In this document: piece after piece, positions 5,395 to 5,427 of the stretch | Layout of the letters: the number at the start of each line of letters is the position of its first letter | How positions within the stretch are numbered: position 1 is the first letter of the stretch | Assembly (NCBI GenBank): GCA_934462775.1 | Contig: CAKSIR010000139.1 | Coordinates: forward strand, 1-5,427 | DNA length: 5,427 bases | From: an uncultured Ruminiclostridium sp. | GTDB lineage: Bacteria > Bacillota > Clostridia > Oscillospirales > Ruminococcaceae | Direction of reading: 5' to 3' | Position numbers and translations under genes: made by a program | The notes under the pieces: model-generated | The model's input: only the letters and a program-made list of their open reading frames with translations | What the model was told of the DNA's origin: nothing | Database searches by the model: none

Positions 5395-5427
5395 GCGGAT
5401 ACTTAGGGCAGAGTCCTGAGTATCCGC
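5395..5427 (+). terminator. Probable operon terminator hairpin after hydF, cut by the window end
   Basis: Bases 5395-5408 pair with 5414-5427 (GCGGATACT against AGTATCCGC, then inner pairs): 14 pairs including two G-T, with a CAGAG loop. A run of six As (5386-5391) lies just before it, so on the minus strand the hairpin is followed by TGC and six Ts, a working terminator in that direction. A plus-strand T-tract would fall beyond the window. It is probably bidirectional. Bases 5304-5394 before it show no gene I can support. Confidence 0.65.

Noticed and set aside
1..5427. CRISPR arrays, tRNA or rRNA genes, insertion sequences, phage genes
   Set aside because: No regularly spaced repeats, cloverleaf sequences, transposase-like frames or terminal inverted repeats were seen. 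Coding is continuous and ordinary apart from the leader region.

Overview
The window holds a [FeFe]-hydrogenase maturation operon, hydE-hydG-hydF, behind two CobW/COG0523-family GTPase genes. All genes are on the plus strand. The complete hydEGF set, GAAAGGA-type Shine-Dalgarno sites, a TTGACT/TGATAAAAT promoter and intrinsic terminators with T-tracts all suggest an anaerobic, fermentative Firmicute. A clostridial gut- or rumen-type bacterium such as Oscillospiraceae/Ruminococcaceae is my guess. The genus cannot be fixed from this sequence.

Layout. Bases 1-316 are the C-terminal end of a CobW-type GTPase with a Cys/His-rich metal-binding stretch. A short gap with a perfect 9-bp hairpin (328-350) follows. 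Bases 388-1335 encode a second, divergent CobW-like P-loop protein. Its C-terminal third resembles the DUF1980/YcgQ (TIGR03943) domain, so it looks like a fusion. Bases 1336-1588 are non-coding but structured: a strong extended -10 promoter, a leader of about 160 nt with several hairpins, an intrinsic terminator right before the hydE ribosome binding site, and an alternative antiterminator pairing. Then come hydE (1589-2653), hydG (2656-4080) and hydF (4101-5303), tightly packed. A 14-bp-stem hairpin at 5395-5427, cut by the window end, is probably the operon terminator.

How the genes work together. HydG cleaves tyrosine to make CO and cyanide and builds an Fe(CO)2(CN)-cysteine unit. HydE, a second radical SAM enzyme, processes that unit. 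HydF, a GTPase with an iron-sulfur cluster site, is the scaffold on which the 2Fe subcluster is completed and handed to the apo-hydrogenase. The hydrogenase itself is not in the window. The CobW pair may handle a metal (zinc or another), but a promoter and terminator separate it from hydEGF, so a functional link is only suggested.

The least ordinary parts are the hydE leader, which looks like an attenuator or riboswitch of a class I do not recognise; the CobW-DUF1980-like fusion, which seems to lack the usual CxCC motif; and a HydF whose G4 motif reads NKCG instead of NKxD.
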